Source: Chloroflexota bacterium
GTDB taxonomy: Bacteria; Chloroflexota; Chloroflexia; Chloroflexales; Roseiflexaceae
Assembly: GCA_013388755.1 (NCBI GenBank)
Contig: JACAEQ010000092.1
Span: 1-49,030, forward strand
DNA length: 49,030 nt
Reading direction: 5' to 3'
Shown here: piece after piece, positions 42,164 to 49,030 of the stretch
Layout: each line of letters begins with the position of its first letter
Numbering within the stretch: the first letter of the stretch is position 1
Notes under the pieces: model-generated
Database searches by the model: none
Seen by the model: the letters and a program-made list of their open reading frames with translations, nothing else
What the model was told of the DNA's origin: nothing
Position numbers and translations under genes: made by a program

Positions 42164-43483
42164 CTATGCTGGATGGGCAAGCCGGACATCTTCCAGGGCG
42201 CCTTCAATCGCTTCGAGCGCCAGGGCAAGCGCCGCACGATCATGGACGCCGGAGAAGCCATGATGTGCGGCGAGGTGGAAGTATGCACCTCTACGAATGC
42301 AGCCGGCCACAAAGGTTGCGAGCATGGCGCGATTCTGGCGCGCGGCGCTCCGATAGTTGGTGACCGGCTCCTCCAGGCCGAAGTATAACCCGAAACGCGG
42401 CCCGATGTATTGGAGCCGCAGCCGTACGCCGGATTCTGCGATCACCCGCTCGAAATTGCTGTAGAAGAACTCGCACTGCTCTGCCAGACGGGGATAAAAC
42501 GATGGTTGGGCGTAGGTATCAATCGCTGCCTGTGCCGCCAGGACGGCGGTGAGATGGGCCAGGTAGGTGCCGCTCAACTCGCTTGTACCTTCGGGCCGCA
42601 GGTGGCGCATAACCGTACACCTGCCAACCAGCGCGCTGATCGGCAGGCCGGCACCAAGTGCCTTACCGAGCACTGCGAGATCCGGCGTAATGCCGGACCA
42701 GCCCTGGCCGCCGGCAAGGTGCATACGGAAGGCCGTCAGTACTTCGTCGAACAGCAACACGGCGCCGTAACGGTCGCAGAGGCTGCGGCACAGCACCAGA
42801 AAACCCGGTTCAGGCAGAATACATCCCGAATCATAGTTCACCGGTTCAAGCACCAGTGCAGCGATCTGCTCACCGTGGGCGGCAAACGCTGCTTCGAGTG
42901 CAGGCGGATCGTTAAACGGCACCACCAGGATGGTTTCGGTGAGCGCGGCGGGCATGCCGGCGGATTCTGGATAGGTGCGGGGATGGGCAGGCAATCCGGC
43001 GGCCTCAAGGGGTGGCGCCCACGAGTAATTGAGAACATCGGCGTACCCGTGGAAATGCCCTTCGAATTTGATCAGCAGCTCACGCCCGGTTGCGGTTCGT
43101 GCCAGCCGTAGCGCATGCATCATCGCTTCTGTGCCGGATCCGGCGAAGCGTACCTGCTCAGCGCAGGGGATGATCTCAGTCAGGCGGGCCGCCAGATCAA
43201 TCTGGTGCTCGGTTTCGTATGAACAGATGATGCCCAGATCAAGAGCTTGCTGCACGGCGCCCACAATCGCCGGATGGTTGTGCCCCAGCAGTGATGCGCC
43301 GTGTGAGATGCACATGTCGACATAGCGGTTCCCCTGCAGATCTTCCACATATGCCCCATCGCCGCGCCGGATGTAGAAGGGCCGCCCGATGGCTGCATTC
43401 ATGCGCGCGGTTGCCGATACGCCGCCCGGAAGTACTTGCCGGGCATGGGTGTACAACGCCTCCGGATCGCTGTATGCGCTCAT
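42164..43483 (-). CDS. Class-III aminotransferase (glutamate-1-semialdehyde mutase-like)
   Basis: A 439-residue PLP enzyme of the HemL-like subgroup. Marks are LPGGVSATARMN, GHNHPAIVGAVQQAL, the PLP phosphate loop RFAGSGTEAMMHALRLAR, FDEVLTAFRM with the PLP-ring Asp, and the Schiff-base Lys in DLAVLGKALGAGLPISA. It lacks the conserved N-terminus of true HemL, and sits behind an oxidoreductase and a sugar-acid-type dehydratase, so a transaminase in catabolism or in making an amino compound is more likely than tetrapyrrole synthesis. The ATG has AAAGG about 9 bases upstream. A remnant of a further gene follows. Confidence 0.85.
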   Translation of the reverse strand: MSAYSDPEALYTHARQVLPGGVSATARMNAAIGRPFYIRRGDGAYVEDLQGNRYVDMCISHGASLLGHNHPAIVGAVQQALDLGIICSYETEHQIDLAARLTEIIPCAEQVRFAGSGTEAMMHALRLARTATGRELLIKFEGHFHGYADVLNYSWAPPLEAAGLPAHPRTYPESAGMPAALTETILVVPFNDPPALEAAFAAHGEQIAALVLEPVNYDSGCILPEPGFLVLCRSLCDRYGAVLLFDEVLTAFRMHLAGGQGWSGITPDLAVLGKALGAGLPISALVGRCTVMRHLRPEGTSELSGTYLAHLTAVLAAQAAIDTYAQPSFYPRLAEQCEFFYSNFERVIAESGVRLRLQYIGPRFGLYFGLEEPVTNYRSAARQNRAMLATFVAGCIRRGAYFHLAAHHGFSGVHDRAALALALEAIEGALEDVRLAHPA

Positions 43484-43498
43484 AGCTGGTTACCTTTG

Positions 43499-44593
43499 TT
43501 AGCGGTACTGCGGAACATCGATCCAGACGCCACCCTGCATAGCCGATTCGTGAGCGCAGATGCCGGGCGCCGTAAACTCTACCGCACGAATGACATCAAT
43601 CGGCGGTGTGATCCCGCGATCGAGTGATTCAATAAAATCGTTGACCATGTAATATTCAGAAGTGCCGTGGCCGCCGGCGCGCGCCTCTGGCGGTAAACCG
43701 GTGTCGACCGGATCGCAGATACGCGGTTGTGCTCCAGGATGTATCGGCATTTCATTCGCCACATACAGCAACCCCTCGGACGCTCCCCAACCGCCGTTGC
43801 GTCCGTTTTCGATGAATCCGTGTGTTCCCTGCAGTGAATACCAGATCAGTTCGGGATGGCGGGGCGCCACCTGGCTGCGCAGAATCTTGATCACCGCTCC
43901 TTTGTGTGTCTGAAACAGACCAACCTCCATATCCAGAAAGCCGATCCCTTTATCCGGATGCAGCGACTGCCCGCTGTGCAGGCCGGTTGCCCTGACGATC
44001 CGATCATCCATGAGGGTCAGCAACGGCCCCAGGCAATGTGCACAATAGAGGATGGGCGGGCGCGTGTAGCGCCAGTGCCGTGTGCCGGTAACCGGATCAA
44101 TCAGCAGTCTGGTAATCTCGTGCAGGTAGGCAGCTTCGGCATAGACGATCCGCCCGAGCTTGCCGGTAGCGATGATCTCGCGCCAGGATCGAATATAGTG
44201 AAAATAGCAGTAATTCTCGGCCATCATATAGCTGCGCCCGGTGCGCCGCACCGTCTGTACCAGCCTGTCGCAATCTTCCAGGGTGTAGGCCGCGGTCTGT
44301 TCACACAACACATGCTTCCCATGTTCGAGGGCGGCAATTGCCTGGGCGGCGTGGAAATCGATCGGCGTTGCGATCACAATCACGTCAATATCTGCCGCAA
44401 CAAACTCCTGAAAATCGGTGTAGAGCGACTGATCGGCAAGCTTAAAACGGCTTCCGAGCTCGGCCAGAACGGTGGAATCCAGATCGCACAATGCTGCAAT
44501 TCGGACCCGCGGATGCGCTGCCAGTGTGCTAACAAGTCCCTGGCCGCGATGTAGACCGACGATTCCAATGCGCCATGGTTGTGTCTGCGTCAT
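43499..44593 (-). CDS. Gfo/Idh/MocA-family oxidoreductase
   Basis: About 364 residues from the ATG at 44593, with GGAG 7 bases upstream. An N-terminal NAD(P) fold (WRIGIVGLHRGQGLVSTLAA) and the family EHGKHVLCEQTAAYTLED motif, where Glu-Gln replaces the usual Glu-Lys-Pro; the missing Lys suggests altered chemistry or a different reaction geometry. The C-terminal half is the alpha/beta substrate domain. Such enzymes oxidise sugars, inositols or sugar acids. It lies 15 bases upstream of the aminotransferase and 77 bases after the dehydratase, all under the same divergent promoter region. Confidence 0.83.
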   Translation of the reverse strand: MTQTQPWRIGIVGLHRGQGLVSTLAAHPRVRIAALCDLDSTVLAELGSRFKLADQSLYTDFQEFVAADIDVIVIATPIDFHAAQAIAALEHGKHVLCEQTAAYTLEDCDRLVQTVRRTGRSYMMAENYCYFHYIRSWREIIATGKLGRIVYAEAAYLHEITRLLIDPVTGTRHWRYTRPPILYCAHCLGPLLTLMDDRIVRATGLHSGQSLHPDKGIGFLDMEVGLFQTHKGAVIKILRSQVAPRHPELIWYSLQGTHGFIENGRNGGWGASEGLLYVANEMPIHPGAQPRICDPVDTGLPPEARAGGHGTSEYYMVNDFIESLDRGITPPIDVIRAVEFTAPGICAHESAMQGGVWIDVPQYR

Positions 44594-44670
44594 GATGCAC
44601 TCCCGACTCAAACATAGCCGATAGACCGGTACCCGTCCGCTATGAGCGAAGTGGAAGGGATAGCCAGAGA

Positions 44671-46395
44671 TCATGATCGTCCGACAATCGGTGGTACGAA
44701 TGCCAGATCCTCATCATCTCGCGGGCGCAGAAAGTCGAAATCGCAGCCTTCATCGGCCTGCAAGACATGTTCCTGATAGAAGCGCGGGTAGCCGCGCCGG
44801 TGCAACGAAACCGGCGAACGCCAGTGGGCGCGGCGGCGCTGGAGCTCAGACTCGGAGACGTGTAGCGTCAGACGGCGCGCGGTCACATCCAGCTCGATCT
44901 GATCGCCGTCCTGCACCAGTGCCAGTGGCCCGCCGGTCGCCGCTTCGGGCGCAACATGCAGTACGATTGTACCGAAGCTGGTGCCGCTCATACGAGCATC
45001 GCTGATTCGCAGCATATCGCGTACGCCGCGCATCAGCAGCTTCTTCGGGATCGGAATCGAACCCCATTCCGGCATGCCAGGCAAGCCGATCGGCCCGGCA
45101 TTACGCAGCACAAGCACGGAGTGTTCGGTGACGGGCAACTCCGGATCATCAATTCGCTCCAGCATATCGGTGTAGCTCTCAAAGACGAGCGCTGGCCCGC
45201 GCTTGTGCAGCAACTCCGGCGTCGCCGTACTTGTGCGCAGCACTGCCCCACGCGGCGCAAGGCTCCCCCTCAGAATCGTCAGCGCACCGGCCTGGTGTAG
45301 CGGATCGTCGAACGGCCTGATCATTTCCGGATCGTTATGGGTTTGACGGCCTAACTGTGCCCTGATCGGATGCCCGCCGACAGTCAGCGCTTCCAGATGT
45401 AACAGGTGGCGCAGTTCGGAGAGGAGAGCTGGTAGACCGCCAGCGGCATCGAACTCGTGCATCAGACGCGTGCCATTTGGTTGAAGGTTCAGCAACATCG
45501 GTGTTTCGCGCGCCACACGATCAAAATCGTCCAGATCCAGCGGTACGCGTAACCGCCCGGCAATCGCCAGCAGATGGATGATCGCATTGGTCGAACCGCC
45601 AATCGCCGCATAGACCCGCAGTGCATTCTCAAAAGCAGCGCGTGTCATGATCTGTGCCGGGCGCAGATCTTCCTGCACCAGTTCTACCGCGCGCCGGCCG
45701 CTACGTTCGGCTACAGCCAGGCGGCGTACATCGGCCGAGGGAATCGTGGCGCTGCCGGGCAACATCATGCCAAGCGCCTCAGAGAGCACCGTCATCGTTG
45801 ATGCGGTGCCCATCGTGTTGCAGGTGCCAATTCCACACGAATAGCAGGCTTCGAGCGCCTGCCAATCGTCTTCGCTTAACTCGCCGGTGCGGTATTGATC
45901 CAGGTACTGCCACAACGCCGTACCTGAACCGATCTGCCGACCACGCCAGCGCCCGGGATGCTTCGGCCCGGCACAGACCTGGATAGCCGGCAGGTTTGCA
46001 CTCGCTGCACCCATCAATTGCGCCGGGGTCGTCTTATCGCAGCCACATAACAACACGACGCCATCCAGCGGGTATGAACGTAATGTCTCCTCGATCTCCA
46101 TTGCCATCAGGTTGCGGTAGAGCATGGTTGTGGGTTTCATCAGCTCTTCGCCGAGTGAAATCGTGTTGAACTCCAGCGGCACGCCACCGGCTGCAATCAC
46201 CCCGCGCTTCACCGCATCGGCGATCTCACGCAACCCCAGGTTGCAATTGTTCAGCTCGCTCCACGAATTGGCAATACCGATCACCGGCTTGCCGCTGAAA
46301 AACTCGCGCGTCCATCCGAGCGTTCGCAGAACCGAGCGGCTCTGCGGCCCTAACTCGTCACGCCCTTCGAACCACTCTGCACTGCGGAGTTTCAT
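44671..46395 (-). CDS. IlvD/EDD-family dehydratase, probably sugar-acid type
   Basis: About 574 residues from the ATG at 46395. An Fe-S dehydratase: cluster cysteines are in LLCGCDKTTPAQLMGA and CYSCGIGTCNTMGTASTMTVLSEA, with GGSTNAIIHLLAIAG and the C-terminal LRISDARMSGTSFGTIVLHV block. The family holds dihydroxy-acid dehydratase (IlvD), 6-phosphogluconate dehydratase and several pentonate/hexonate dehydratases. The GntR-regulated setting with a Gfo/Idh enzyme and the nearby rhamnosidase favour a sugar-acid substrate over branched-chain amino acid synthesis. An AAAGG precedes the chosen ATG; the long frame upstream of it covers the promoter and is not translated. Confidence 0.85.
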   Translation of the reverse strand: MKLRSAEWFEGRDELGPQSRSVLRTLGWTREFFSGKPVIGIANSWSELNNCNLGLREIADAVKRGVIAAGGVPLEFNTISLGEELMKPTTMLYRNLMAMEIEETLRSYPLDGVVLLCGCDKTTPAQLMGAASANLPAIQVCAGPKHPGRWRGRQIGSGTALWQYLDQYRTGELSEDDWQALEACYSCGIGTCNTMGTASTMTVLSEALGMMLPGSATIPSADVRRLAVAERSGRRAVELVQEDLRPAQIMTRAAFENALRVYAAIGGSTNAIIHLLAIAGRLRVPLDLDDFDRVARETPMLLNLQPNGTRLMHEFDAAGGLPALLSELRHLLHLEALTVGGHPIRAQLGRQTHNDPEMIRPFDDPLHQAGALTILRGSLAPRGAVLRTSTATPELLHKRGPALVFESYTDMLERIDDPELPVTEHSVLVLRNAGPIGLPGMPEWGSIPIPKKLLMRGVRDMLRISDARMSGTSFGTIVLHVAPEAATGGPLALVQDGDQIELDVTARRLTLHVSESELQRRRAHWRSPVSLHRRGYPRFYQEHVLQADEGCDFDFLRPRDDEDLAFVPPIVGRS

Positions 46396-46495
46396 AACGG
46401 AGGCCTTTCCAACATGATGGTGACGGCAGATGCGTGATAGGCCGGAATTGCGATGCTCATACTGCTGGTGGCACTGTATGTCTCTCAGTATGAGT

Positions 46496-46511
46496 ATACT
46501 GTATACAGTAT
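46496..46511. promoter_or_regulatory. GntR-type operator, perfect 16-bp palindrome
   Basis: ATACTGTATACAGTAT is a perfect palindrome centred on TGTATACA. It lies downstream of the leftward promoter, within the leader of the dehydratase operon, where bound repressor would block elongation. Confidence 0.7.
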
Positions 46512-46542
46512 CGTATCGCATGACGCCCTTGTTGTGAAGTTC

Positions 46543-46550
46543 TGTATACA
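46543..46550. promoter_or_regulatory. GntR-type operator half or core site
   Basis: The core TGTATACA lies about 14-20 bases downstream of the expected leftward transcription start, again in a blocking position. Confidence 0.55.
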
Positions 46551-46570
46551 AAAATCGTAGTACTTTGCCC

Positions 46571-46598
46571 ATTATAACCCGTGGAGATCCCCTGTCAA
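46571..46598 (-). promoter_or_regulatory. Consensus sigma-70 promoter of the dehydratase operon
   Basis: On the minus strand, TTGACA (complement of 46593-46598) and TATAAT (complement of 46571-46576) are both perfect consensus, separated by 16 bases. Such a strong promoter normally needs repression, consistent with the operators beside it. Confidence 0.8.
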
Positions 46599-46622
46599 GC
46601 GTGTTCTCGTCCGAAATGGTGC

Positions 46623-46650
46623 TTGACAGCGAGCGAAAAGCATGTATACT
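46623..46650 (+). promoter_or_regulatory. Sigma-70 promoter of the GntR gene
   Basis: TTGACA (46623-46628), 16-base spacer and TATACT (46645-46650). The -10 box lies inside the operator at 46643-46658, implying autorepression. Confidence 0.78.
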
Positions 46651-46658
46651 CGTATACA
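46643..46658. promoter_or_regulatory. GntR-type operator over the -10 box
   Basis: TGTATAC-TC-GTATACA: two 7-bp arms around two central bases. It overlaps the -10 box and start region of the GntR promoter. Confidence 0.7.
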
Positions 46659-46683
46659 ATCCCTACTGAATAGAACATAAGAT

Positions 46684-46691
46684 TGTATACA
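46684..46691. promoter_or_regulatory. GntR-type operator core, proximal to the GntR gene
   Basis: TGTATACA in the 5' leader of the GntR gene, 28 bases before the start codon. Confidence 0.5.
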
Positions 46692-46718
46692 GAGTGGACG
46701 GAAGTCCTACGAGGAACG

Positions 46719-47402
46719 ATGATTCAAACTGCACTGCTCGCGCCATTGAATGTTGATCGGGCGCCACGGTACCGTGAGGCGGCCTATACCGCGATCAAGT
46801 CTGCGATTCTGGATGGTCGGTTTGCACCGAACCAATCGTTAGTCGAGGAACAGATCGCGGCGATGTTGCAGATCAGCCGTACGCCGGTACGTGAGGCGCT
46901 TGCAATTCTGGAACATGAAGGTCTCATCGCTCCACGCCAGGGACGCGGGTTGTATGTGGCAACCCTGACCCGCGATGAATTTGTTGCGATGTTCGTCGCC
47001 AATGAAACGGTCGAACCCTATCTTGTACGGCGGGCAGCCTTGCAGGCGAGTCTCGAACAGCTGGAGGCGCTGAATCAGGCAATCCGGCGGGCGCAGGAGG
47101 CGGTCACAGCGATCGATATGGTTGGTTTTTTACGCGCCTCGCGCGATTTCCACCGCCTGCTTGGCGAGGCATCCGGCAACGCACCGCTCACACGGTTTGT
47201 CGTGCAAAACGAGGAACGAACCGATATCTATCTGATCGGTTCCGGCCAGCGGATCGAACCGGCAAATATGGAAGCTTCAATCCATGAGCATGGCGCGATT
47301 CTGGACGCATTGATACAGCGCGACCCTGAATCAGCCGCGCGGCTGGCGATCTATCACGCACAATCGCTGCGCCAGCGCTTTGCAGAGCTTTTCAGAAGCT
47401 AG
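46719..47402 (+). CDS. GntR-family repressor, FCD (FadR-like) subfamily
   Basis: About 227 residues from the ATG at 46719, with GAGGAA 3-5 bases upstream. The winged helix-turn-helix (about 18-80) reads YREAAYTAIKSAILDGRF and then QISRTPVREALAILEHEGLI, the family signature. The C-terminal all-helical FCD ligand domain (about 95-225) has DFHRLLGEASGNAPL and SIHEHGAILDALIQRD with the His residues that usually bind a metal and a carboxylate ligand. FCD regulators commonly sense sugar acids, which fits the IlvD/EDD-type dehydratase next door. It probably binds the TGTATACA sites in front of it. Confidence 0.92.
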   Translation: MIQTALLAPLNVDRAPRYREAAYTAIKSAILDGRFAPNQSLVEEQIAAMLQISRTPVREALAILEHEGLIAPRQGRGLYVATLTRDEFVAMFVANETVEPYLVRRAALQASLEQLEALNQAIRRAQEAVTAIDMVGFLRASRDFHRLLGEASGNAPLTRFVVQNEERTDIYLIGSGQRIEPANMEASIHEHGAILDALIQRDPESAARLAIYHAQSLRQRFAELFRS

Positions 47403-47507
47403 CATTGTCAGTTATCTCAGGTTACGGATACGCTGGCGCCGCATGGACCACCGACGACGCTCCGAGGAGTGAATACTGGAAACGAAAAACGCAGATCGGA
47501 GTTTGCC

Positions 47508-48797
47508 ATGCGGATCGTACCGCACCACATCGAACTAACCGGGCGAGCGGCGCGGGTCATTCCGGGGGGCGTGAACTCATCCAACCGGCGCATGCCATGG
47601 CCGCTGGCGGTTGTGGCGGCTCAAGGCGCCTATTTCACCGATGCCGATGGGCAGGCATACCTTGATTATCACGCTGCATTCGGGCCACTGATCCTGGGTC
47701 ACAACCATCCGCAGGTGAACGCGGCGGTACGAGCGGTGACCGAACGGCTCGATATTATCGGTGCAGGTGTGACCGATATCGAAGTCGAGCTGGCCGAAAC
47801 AATCGCCCGGCATGTACCTTCGGCAGAACGTGTATTGCTCACGAATTCCGGCTCTGAAGCCACCTATGCGGCGCTACGGCTGGCGCGCGCCGTCACCGGA
47901 CGTAACACGATCATCAAGTTTCAGGGCGCCTATCACGGCTGGCACGATGCCGTGGCAATGAACGTGATCACCCCGGCAGAAAAGATCGGCAGCAAAGACC
48001 CGCTCTCTCTCGGGATGCTGCCGGAAGTGATCGACCACACGCTGGTTTTGCCGTTCAACGATATTGAGCCGGTGCGCGAAACAATCGAACAGCGCGGGCA
48101 CGAAATCGCGGCGATCATGGTTGAGGTTATTCCGCATAACATCGGGTGTGTGTTACCGCGCCACGAGTTCCTGCTGGGGCTGCGCGAATTGTGCGATCAG
48201 CACGAGATTGTCTTGATCTTCGACGAAGTCATTACTGGCTTTCGTCATGCACTCGGCGGCTACCAATCGCTCTGTGGCGTGACACCCGATCTGAGCACCT
48301 TCGCCAAGGCTATCGCCAACGGCTACCCACTGGCCGCCCTGGTTGGACGAGCACGCTTCATGGATCGCTTCGGGCCGGGCGGCGGCGTCTTTTTTGCCGG
48401 CACCTACAACGGCCACCCGGTCGGCGTGGCGGCGGCACTGGCAACGATTGCCGCCCTGGAGGATGGTAGCGTCCACCAGCATTGTTTCGCGCTGGCTGAA
48501 CGCGCAGCCAACGGCATGCTTGAGATTGCTCGAGAACTTGGCATCCCGATGACCGTCGCGCGCTTCGGGTCGGTGTTTGTACCGTACTTTATGGAAGGGC
48601 CGATTGAACGCTACGAAGATCTGCTCGTCAACGACACTGCTCGCGATCTTCGCTTCCGGCGCGCAATGTGCGAACACGGCATCTTTATGTTGCCGGTGGC
48701 GCTCAAGCGCAATCATGTGAGCGCCGCGCATACCGAGGCCGATATTGATCGAACGCTCGACACGGCCCGTGCGGTGTTACGCGGGTTGAAGAACTAA
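47508..48797 (+). CDS. Class-III aminotransferase (glutamate-1-semialdehyde mutase-like), second copy
   Basis: About 430 residues from the ATG at 47508 (GGAG 7 bases upstream); the longer GTG start at 47469 is poorly spaced. Family marks are VIPGGVNSSNRR, LGHNHPQVNAAVRA, LLTNSGSEATYAALRLAR, IFDEVITGFRHALGG and the PLP Lys in LSTFAKAIANGYPLAALVG. It is a clear paralogue-type relative of the enzyme at 42164-43483, though not close. Following the GntR gene with a gap of about 105 bases, it likely belongs to the same regulated catabolic set. Confidence 0.87.
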   Translation: MRIVPHHIELTGRAARVIPGGVNSSNRRMPWPLAVVAAQGAYFTDADGQAYLDYHAAFGPLILGHNHPQVNAAVRAVTERLDIIGAGVTDIEVELAETIARHVPSAERVLLTNSGSEATYAALRLARAVTGRNTIIKFQGAYHGWHDAVAMNVITPAEKIGSKDPLSLGMLPEVIDHTLVLPFNDIEPVRETIEQRGHEIAAIMVEVIPHNIGCVLPRHEFLLGLRELCDQHEIVLIFDEVITGFRHALGGYQSLCGVTPDLSTFAKAIANGYPLAALVGRARFMDRFGPGGGVFFAGTYNGHPVGVAAALATIAALEDGSVHQHCFALAERAANGMLEIARELGIPMTVARFGSVFVPYFMEGPIERYEDLLVNDTARDLRFRRAMCEHGIFMLPVALKRNHVSAAHTEADIDRTLDTARAVLRGLKN

Positions 48798-48940
48798 GAA
48801 CCAGAGAATGAAGAACCAACCGCATTGATTCCATGACTTCTCATACCCAGTCGGGTGCAACCAGACAAGCCTGGCATGCGCTCGAAACCGCCAGGCACGC
48901 CACGTGCTGGTTTGGGACGTTGGATGCAATGTGGTATCAG

Positions 48941-49001
48941 TTCTGGGTTCTCGGTTCTTCAGTGCTCAGTTCTTGAAGGTGTTCTCAGTTCTTGGTTCTT
49001 G
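48941..49001. repeat. Degenerate tandem repeat of the GTTCTCAGTTCTTG type
   Basis: Four or five imperfect units of GTTCTcaGTTCTTg lie between the aminotransferase and the next start. An opposite-sense relative (GAAGAACTAAGAACC) lies just at the aminotransferase stop (48788-48818). No gene is present from 48798 to about 49016. Confidence 0.5.
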
Positions 49002-49016
49002 AAAAGGTACATCCCA

Positions 49017-49030
49017 ATGGCCGATCCGGG
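49017..49030 (+). CDS. Start of a gene running off the window
   Basis: An ATG followed by GCC GAT CCG, with AAAAGG 9 bases upstream, sits at the window edge. Only four codons (M-A-D-P) are visible, so nothing can be said about function. Confidence 0.4.

Larger units (their letters stand above)
46396..46718. promoter_or_regulatory. Divergent regulatory region with GntR-type operators
   Basis: 323 bases between the dehydratase and GntR genes. It contains two near-consensus promoters pointing outward and four TGTATACA-type sites (46496-46511, 46543-46550, 46643-46658 and 46684-46691). The overall layout is that of an autoregulated catabolic switch. It is more AT-rich than the flanking genes. 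Confidence 0.75.

Noticed and set aside
47508-48797. True glutamate-1-semialdehyde aminomutase (hemL)
   Set aside because: The fold matches, but the N-terminal GGVNSSNR differs from HemL-type GGVNSPVR and the context is a GntR-regulated catabolic locus.
1-49030. CRISPR array, tRNA or rRNA genes
   Set aside because: No regularly spaced direct repeats and no tRNA or rRNA signature were seen on either strand by reading; a dedicated search was not possible.

Overview
The window is GC-rich with dense, mostly leftward gene runs. It looks like a member of the Chloroflexota, probably near Roseiflexus. The evidence for this is the short sortases, a sortase fused to tandem repeat modules, a mevalonate-type decarboxylase of the kind described in Roseiflexus, and an M4 protease operon. 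The placement is inferred from protein families only. No rRNA, tRNA or CRISPR array was seen.

Region 1 (about 150-16,520, all minus strand, transcribed right to left) is one large surface-glycan locus. Its order is a Wzz/BY-kinase fusion, a Wzx flippase, a glycosyltransferase, a Wzy-like polymerase, two more glycosyltransferases, a PglC-like phosphosugar transferase, a PglD-like acetyltransferase, a YdcF-like membrane protein, a PglE-like aminotransferase, a membrane PglF/WbpM-like 4,6-dehydratase, a TPR protein, a small secreted protein ending in an LPNTAG motif, and a sortase. The dehydratase, aminotransferase, acetyltransferase and phosphosugar transferase together predict a glycan started with a bacillosamine-type sugar. 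Many junctions are 4-base ATGA/GTGA overlaps. A 158-bp MITE-like element sits inside the operon.

Region 2 (16,520-19,560) holds a degenerate, truncated response regulator, a palindrome- and repeat-rich spacer, and an intact histidine kinase/NarL-type regulator pair. Region 3 (19,917-24,621) is an operon for a secreted M4 protease, a PrsW-like membrane protease with an N-terminal Cys/His motif, a membrane-anchored PsbP-like protein and a cytoplasmic protein resembling the M4 inhibitor emfourin. Region 4 (25,015-27,794) is an operon of a GH13 enzyme, a methyltransferase and a small membrane protein.

Region 5 (28,128-38,560) mixes housekeeping and accessory genes: a serine beta-lactamase-like hydrolase and a C45 acyltransferase, a sortase with two repeat modules, a (di)phosphomevalonate decarboxylase, a 6-phosphogluconate dehydrogenase, an S1-domain protein divergent from a phosphomutase-like enzyme and NAD kinase, an aldo/keto reductase and a P-loop kinase.

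Region 6 (38,654-49,030) is a carbohydrate region. An alpha-L-rhamnosidase is flanked on both sides by C-terminal remnants of other genes. Beyond it lies a divergent locus: aminotransferase, Gfo/Idh oxidoreductase and IlvD/EDD dehydratase on the minus strand, and a GntR regulator with a second class-III aminotransferase on the plus strand. The shared intergenic region carries two near-consensus promoters and four TGTATACA-type operator sites.
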